This document shows, piece after piece, positions 7,563 through 10,434 of a DNA stretch of 10,434 nucleotides. The DNA comes from Chlorobiota bacterium. GTDB taxonomy: Bacteria > Bacteroidota > Ignavibacteria > Kapaibacteriales > NICIL-2. Each line of letters opens with the position of its first letter. Position 1 is the first letter of the stretch. The notes below the pieces were generated by a model, which was given only the letters and a program-made list of their open reading frames with translations, was not told the DNA's origin and made no database searches. Location: assembly GCA_003695605.1 (NCBI GenBank), contig RFIK01000027.1, positions 1 to 10,434 of the forward strand, in the 5' to 3' direction. The translations under genes and the position numbers were made by a program.

Positions 7563-7937
7563 TTACGAGCGGAAGAAAAAGTACACAGCAGCAAAAAGCA
7601 AGAAGAACCCCACAGCATGGTTCCAGGCCAGATGCTGGTTTTTGAAAACCGCGACAGCGATGATCGTAAACACCACAAGGTTGATCGCCTCTTGGATGAT
7701 CTTGAGCTGGAAGAGCGTGAACGGTCCGCCCGTGCCGACGAATCCGATACGATTGGCTGGTATCATGAACAGGTATTCAAACAGCGCAATCAGCCAACTG
7801 ATGACGATCACACCTGTGACGCCGAATCGCTCGATGCCGAGCTGGCCACTGTAGCGGAGGTGCCCATACCAAGCGAATGTCATGAACGTATTCGAAATCA
7901 CCAAGAGCAGGATCGTCGCAAGACCACGCATAAACAT
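7563..7937 (-). CDS. DMT-family membrane protein, DUF486
   Basis: This 124-residue integral inner-membrane protein belongs to the DUF486 branch of the drug/metabolite transporter superfamily. Its hallmarks are NTFMTFAWYGHL (16-27), SWLIALFEYLFMIPANRIGF (47-66) and FQLKIIQEAINLVVF (75-89). Four hydrophobic segments are visible, near residues 4-22, 40-58, 82-98 and 105-122, as expected for a four-helix half-size DMT protein that would act as a dimer. The substrate is not established for this family. The start is the first of two close ATGs (7937 or 7931 on the minus strand); neither has a clear Shine-Dalgarno. It is the first gene of a unit with the hypothetical protein and rfbA. A TAnnTTTG promoter element lies about 28 nt upstream. 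Confidence 0.93.
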   Translation of the reverse strand: MFMRGLATILLLVISNTFMTFAWYGHLRYSGQLGIERFGVTGVIVISWLIALFEYLFMIPANRIGFVGTGGPFTLFQLKIIQEAINLVVFTIIAVAVFKNQHLAWNHAVGFFLLFAAVYFFFRS

Positions 7938-7964
7938 TACCAGTTGCTAGTTGTCGTGCTGCAG

Positions 7965-7972
7965 CAAAAATA
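7965..7972 (-). promoter_or_regulatory. Bacteroidota-type -7 element, DUF486-rfbA unit
   Basis: The minus strand reads TATTTTTG, an exact match to the TAnnTTTG -7 consensus of Bacteroidota primary sigma factor promoters. It ends 27 nt before the DUF486 start codon, giving a likely leader of about 20 nt. I see no good TTTG-like -33 element 19-21 nt further upstream, so the assignment rests on the -7 match and its position. Confidence 0.5.
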
Positions 7973-7995
7973 TCGTTCGTGCACGTGCCTGTGGA

Positions 7996-8030
7996 CGGGG
8001 ACGTTCTCGCTTGATCTCGTTCCCCGAACG
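7996..8030 (+). other. Competing short hairpins upstream of asnS
   Basis: The 148-nt gap between the divergent DUF486 and asnS genes holds overlapping inverted repeats. CGGGGACG (7996-8003) can pair with CGTTCCCCG (8018-8026) with one bulged T. CGTTC (8018-8022) can instead pair with GAACG (8026-8030), and ACGTTC (8001-8006) with GAACGT (8026-8031). The structures exclude each other. They could be part of an asnS leader or an operator, or be chance in G+C-rich DNA. No T-box features were recognised. A one-mismatch -7-like element, TATTTTCG, lies downstream at 8048-8055; if that is the asnS promoter, the hairpins are not transcribed with asnS. Confidence 0.3.
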
Positions 8031-8085
8031 TGAGCGGGCAGGCTGGTTATTTTCGCGCTCCACATCGTCCCACTGGGCATCGGTA

Positions 8086-9441
8086 ATGGAATCACGGTAC
8101 AAGACGTACATCTACGTCGAGCAGCTCCGAAGTTACATCGGCAAGGAAGTTACGCTCCGCGGCTGGGTATATGACCGCACTGAAAAAGGCAAGCTGCAGT
8201 TCATCAAGCTCCGTGATGGAACGGGGGTGGTGCAGTGCGTCCTCTTCAAACCGAACGTAGCCGAGGAAATCTTCGAGCGTGCGAAAACACTCGTCCAAGA
8301 GGCGTCGTTCGGCATCCGCGGTACCGTCCGCGAGGATGCGCGTGCCCCCGGTGGCGTCGAGGTGGATATTGCAGACTTGTGGATCTACCACATCCCGCCG
8401 GAGCAATACCCCATCACACCGAAAGAGCATGGCATCGAGTTTTTGATGGAGCACCGGCACCTGTGGCTCCGATCGCAACGGCAATGGGCGATCCTGCGAG
8501 TCCGAGCGGCAGTGGTGCGTGCCATCCGCGAGTTTTTCGATGCACACGGCTTTGTGCTCGCCGATTCCCCCATCCTGACGCCGAACGCCTGCGAAGGCAC
8601 CAGTACGCTCTTCGAAACCGAATACTTCGACCTCGGGAAAGCGTACCTGTCGCAATCGGGCCAGCTCTACGCCGAAGCCAGTGCGATGGCCCTCGGACGT
8701 GTCTACACGTTCGGTCCGACGTTCCGCGCCGAGCGATCGAAGACACGCCGCCACTTGACTGAGTTCTGGATGGTCGAACCAGAGATGGCGTTCTTCGATC
8801 TGGACGATACGATGGATCTAGCCGAGGACCTCGTCGAGCACATCGTGCAGACCGTGCTCCGGCAGTGTCAGCGGGAGCTTGCAGTCTTGGGGCGCGATAC
8901 GAGCAAACTCGAGAAGGTGCGCCGCCCCTTCTATCGCCTCAGCTACACCGAGGCTGTTGAGTACTTGCAGAAGCGCGGTGTCAAGCTCATCAAGAAAAAT
9001 CCCGATGGGAGCGAGTCGCAGTACGATTTCCCCTGGGGCGAAGACTTCGGCGCACCCCAGGAAGAAGCGATCATGGAGCAGTTCGATAAGCCCTGCATTA
9101 TTCATCGCTATCCAGCCGAAGTCAAAGCGTTCTACATGAAGCGGGATCCCAGCGATCCGCGGGTGGTCTTAGCAATGGATATGCTCGCGCCGGACGGTGG
9201 GGGCGAAATCATCGGTGGTTCCCAGCGCGAGGACGACTACGACCGGCTGCTCGAACGTATTCGCGCAGAACAACTCCCACTCGACGCATTCCAGTGGTAT
9301 CTCGATCTGCGCAAGTACGGGAGCGTGCCCCATAGCGGCTTTGGACTCGGACTCGAACGCACCGTCAAATGGATCACCGGCGCCGAGCACATCCGCGAGG
9401 TCATTCCCTTCCCACGGATGATTTACCGAATCGTGCCATAA
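8086..9441 (+). CDS. asnS: Asparaginyl-tRNA synthetase
   Basis: This class IIb synthetase charges tRNA-Asn with asparagine in the cytoplasm. It has 451 residues: an N-terminal OB-fold anticodon-binding domain (about 20-105) followed by the catalytic domain. Motif 1 lies near 145-163, motif 2 is FRAERSKTRRHLTEFWMVEPE-like at 213-233, and motif 3 is GFGLGLERTVKWITG (418-432). AsnRS rather than AspRS is shown by YPITPKEHGIEFLM.HRHLWLR (108-129), SQSGQLYAEA, and HRYPAEVKAFYMKRDP (340-355) with GGGEIIGGSQRE. The frame is open back to 7951, but conserved sequence begins right at MESRYKTYIYV, so ATG 8086 is chosen. No clear Shine-Dalgarno precedes it. Its presence implies that at least some Asn-tRNA is charged directly rather than only by transamidation. 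A strong terminator hairpin begins 2 nt after the stop. Confidence 0.96.
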   Translation: MESRYKTYIYVEQLRSYIGKEVTLRGWVYDRTEKGKLQFIKLRDGTGVVQCVLFKPNVAEEIFERAKTLVQEASFGIRGTVREDARAPGGVEVDIADLWIYHIPPEQYPITPKEHGIEFLMEHRHLWLRSQRQWAILRVRAAVVRAIREFFDAHGFVLADSPILTPNACEGTSTLFETEYFDLGKAYLSQSGQLYAEASAMALGRVYTFGPTFRAERSKTRRHLTEFWMVEPEMAFFDLDDTMDLAEDLVEHIVQTVLRQCQRELAVLGRDTSKLEKVRRPFYRLSYTEAVEYLQKRGVKLIKKNPDGSESQYDFPWGEDFGAPQEEAIMEQFDKPCIIHRYPAEVKAFYMKRDPSDPRVVLAMDMLAPDGGGEIIGGSQREDDYDRLLERIRAEQLPLDAFQWYLDLRKYGSVPHSGFGLGLERTVKWITGAEHIREVIPFPRMIYRIVP

Positions 9442-9442
9442 A

Positions 9443-9479
9443 ACAACCGGGCGCTCTCGCAACAGAGCGCCCGTGTTGT
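9443..9479. terminator. Bidirectional hairpin terminator between asnS and hsp20
   Basis: A perfect 10-bp G+C-rich stem, CGGGCGCTCT (9448-9457) with AGAGCGCCCG (9464-9473), closes a 6-nt loop. It is extended by ACAAC (9443-9447) pairing with GTTGT (9475-9479) across one bulged base. On the minus strand the stem runs straight into GTTTTAT, a short U-tract, so it suits termination of hsp20 well. In the plus direction a U-tract is lacking, so asnS termination may be less efficient or rely on the stem alone. Confidence 0.85.
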
Positions 9480-9507
9480 CCCGGAGTCCCCGGTGCCGCC
9501 TCGCTGC

Positions 9508-9954
9508 TTACGAGATCGGCACTTCGGTCACCTTCGGTTGTGCTGGCTGTTGCTTCGGCAGCACAAGGTGCAGTACGCCGTTTTCGTACCGAGCGCTGAT
9601 CCCATCGCGCTTGACGTTTTCCGGCAGCGTGAACGATCGCGTGAACATCCCGTAGCGGCGTTCGATGCGGTAGAAGTTCTTGTCCTCGGTCTTCTCTTCA
9701 TGCTTTTTCTCGCCGCTGATGGTCAGCACCCCGTCATCGCTGATGTTGACCTTGATGTGCTCTTTCGGGATGCCCGGAAGTTCCGCGGAGATGTAGAAGT
9801 TCTCCTTGTCTTCCGAAATGTCCACGCGCGGGACCAACGTCACGCTGCTCTCACCATTGGACGCCAAGCTACGATCGAGCTCGCTCATCCATTCGTTCAT
9901 CCGACGCACCAGGCTGTCGAAGCCTTCGAAGGGATTGAACTTGACCAGCGTCAT
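9508..9954 (-). CDS. Small heat-shock protein, Hsp20/alpha-crystallin family
   Basis: This ATP-independent holdase chaperone binds unfolding proteins and forms cytoplasmic oligomers. It has 148 residues, typical of bacterial class A sHSPs. A short N-terminal arm rich in Phe and Met (1-38; KFNPFEGFDSLVRRMNEW) precedes the alpha-crystallin domain (about 40-135). Domain hallmarks are DISEDKENFYISAELPGIPK (45-64), GVLTISGEKK (75-84), FTRSFTLPENV (104-114) and the C-terminal signature ARYENGVLHLVLPK (121-134). A V-P-I tail motif at 145-147 resembles the I-x-I/V motif that docks on neighbouring subunits. It has an excellent AGGAGG Shine-Dalgarno, unlike most genes in the window. It is transcribed alone, divergent from alr and convergent with asnS. 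No CIRCE (HrcA) element was found upstream. Induction by heat is expected for the family but not shown here. Confidence 0.96.
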   Translation of the reverse strand: MTLVKFNPFEGFDSLVRRMNEWMSELDRSLASNGESSVTLVPRVDISEDKENFYISAELPGIPKEHIKVNISDDGVLTISGEKKHEEKTEDKNFYRIERRYGMFTRSFTLPENVKRDGISARYENGVLHLVLPKQQPAQPKVTEVPIS

Positions 9955-9959
9955 CGCAA

Positions 9960-9965
9960 CCTCCT
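9960..9965 (-). promoter_or_regulatory. Strong Shine-Dalgarno site of hsp20
   Basis: The minus strand reads AGGAGG, a perfect anti-16S match, 5 nt before the hsp20 ATG. It is the strongest ribosome-binding site in the window and fixes the start. Bacteroidota-type genes often lack such sites, so it suggests high translation of the chaperone. Confidence 0.85.
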
Positions 9966-9971
9966 ATGAAG

Positions 9972-10000
9972 TGGTGAAACATCCATTCAACTGTTCACCA
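9972..10000 (-). repeat. Inverted repeat in the hsp20 upstream region
   Basis: Perfect 7-bp arms TGGTGAA (9972-9978) and TTCACCA (9994-10000) flank a 15-nt spacer, ending 6 nt before the hsp20 Shine-Dalgarno. It could be an operator, or a leader hairpin next to the ribosome-binding site that tunes translation. It does not match CIRCE and does not itself occlude the AGGAGG. A 7-bp inverted repeat can also occur by chance. Confidence 0.4.
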
Positions 10001-10094
10001 TGAGAACAATGGAAAACCGTGCCAAGCCTGCTGTGATGCGGCTTTCAGGACGAAGATGCAGAGTGCTGTGCCATCGCCTGGCAGAGCAGCTGCC

Positions 10095-10127
10095 TTCGGT
10101 GTCAGTCGGACCTCTGCAGTACTTTTG
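10095..10127 (+). promoter_or_regulatory. Bacteroidota-type promoter of alr
   Basis: TACTTTTG (10120-10127) matches the TAnnTTTG -7 consensus exactly. TTCG (10095-10098), a three-of-four match to the -33 TTTG, lies 21 nt upstream, within the usual 19-21 nt spacing. The -7 element ends 29 nt before the alr ATG, giving a leader of about 20-25 nt. Confidence 0.6.
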
Positions 10128-10156
10128 CATCAGAGCACTGCTTTGACGTTCGCAGC

Positions 10157-10434
10157 ATGCGCCCAACCCGCGTCGAGATCTCCCGACACGCACTCGAGCA
10201 GAATGTCGCCTACTTCCGCAGCCTTGCTCCCAGCACGAAGATCATCGCCGTTGTGAAAGCGAATGCCTATGGGCACGGAATGGGGCTGGTCGCACCAGTG
10301 CTCGAACCGCTGGTGGATGCCTTCGGCGTTGCCTTCGCAGAAGAGGGAGCTGCTCTCCGCAGCATCGGAATCACCAAACCAATCATCGTCTTGATGACAC
10401 CAACCAGTGGCGATGCCGAGGAAATCGTTGAGCA
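10157..10434 (+). CDS. alr: Alanine racemase, 3' end missing
   Basis: This PLP enzyme interconverts L- and D-alanine to supply D-Ala for peptidoglycan. Only the first 92 codons are in the window; the gene runs off the right edge without a stop. The protein starts MRPTRVEISRHALEQNV, the usual opening of the TIM-barrel domain. It contains AVVKANAYGHG (31-41), in which Lys34 is the lysine that forms the Schiff base with PLP. AFGVAFAEEGAALR and ITKPIIVLM continue the family pattern. ATG 10157 is chosen because family homology begins there; the frame is open upstream but has no ATG in the 75 nt checked. No clear Shine-Dalgarno is present. A TAnnTTTG promoter element lies just upstream. It is divergent from hsp20. 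A fused MurF-Alr arrangement, known in Bacteroidota, is excluded at the N-terminal side here. Confidence 0.94.
   Translation, partial: MRPTRVEISRHALEQNVAYFRSLAPSTKIIAVVKANAYGHGMGLVAPVLEPLVDAFGVAFAEEGAALRSIGITKPIIVLMTPTSGDAEEIVE

Noticed and set aside
7637..7650. Near-palindrome GGTTTTTGAAAACC
   Set aside because: It lies inside the DUF486 coding sequence and is explained by its Val-Phe-Lys-Asn codons; no associated element was seen.
7150..7854. A 234-codon plus-strand open frame across the DUF486/hypothetical region
   Set aside because: It lies antisense to the DUF486 gene, whose family motifs are unmistakable, and to its coupled neighbour. Its own translation is low-complexity and resembles no family, so it is a G+C-driven shadow.
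7951..8085. N-terminal extension of asnS by 45 codons
   Set aside because: The added residues are not AsnRS-like, and the family sequence begins right after ATG 8086.
8092..8754. A 220-codon minus-strand open frame
   Set aside because: It is wholly antisense to asnS, where every class II motif is in place on the plus strand.
9997..10025. Possible sigma-70 or sigma-32 promoter for hsp20 (minus-strand TTGGCA)
   Set aside because: The -10 hexamer at proper spacing matches only three of six bases, and no sigma-32-type -10 lies at proper distance.
10080..10094. Small hairpin GGCAG-AGCAG-CTGCC upstream of alr
   Set aside because: The stem is only 5 bp with no U-tract on either strand; probably chance or minor structure.
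1..10434. CRISPR arrays, tRNA or rRNA genes, insertion sequences, toxin-antitoxin or defence genes
   Set aside because: No repeat-spacer pattern, tRNA cloverleaf, transposase motif or terminal repeat was found; RtcB alone is not evidence of a defence island.

Overview
The window is 10.4 kb of dense, G+C-rich bacterial chromosome carrying core metabolism and housekeeping genes. It shows no mobile element, CRISPR array, rRNA or tRNA gene. The source looks like a member of the Bacteroidota/Chlorobiota/Kapaibacteriota (FCB) assemblage. The reasons are an N-acylornithine carbamoyltransferase of the Bacteroides fragilis type in place of an ordinary ArgF, ArgC, ArgB and ArgH sequences of the matching type, and two intergenic matches to the Bacteroidota -7 promoter element TAnnTTTG. 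The exact phylum is an inference.

Positions 1-4946 (+) hold an arginine operon, argC (5' end missing)-argF'-argB-argE-argH. The genes are 2 nt apart or overlap by 1-4 nt, so translational coupling is likely. Together they encode phosphorylation of an N-acylglutamate, its reduction, carbamoylation of the N-acylornithine, removal of the acyl group from N-acylcitrulline, and the final lyase step. The acyltransferase, ArgD and ArgG are not in the window and may lie upstream. The specificity residue of the carbamoyltransferase is Ala, which points to succinylated rather than acetylated intermediates.

Positions 5028-6233 (+) encode an RtcB-family RNA ligase of a divergent subgroup. It meets a convergent cluster (7937-6230, minus strand) tail to tail with a 4-nt overlap. 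That cluster runs from a DUF486 membrane protein, through an unrecognised 150-aa helical protein, to glucose-1-phosphate thymidylyltransferase (rfbA).

Positions 8086-9441 (+) encode asparaginyl-tRNA synthetase. It converges on a small heat-shock protein gene (hsp20, 9954-9508, minus) across a strong bidirectional hairpin terminator. Divergent from hsp20, the 5' part of alanine racemase (alr) starts at 10157 and runs off the right edge, behind a Bacteroidota-type promoter element.

No gene-free stretch exceeds about 200 nt. I found no convincing undescribed multi-gene system. The points most worth following are the carbamoyltransferase specificity residue, the altered C-terminus of the RtcB protein, the unknown helical gene coupled to rfbA, and the promoter elements.
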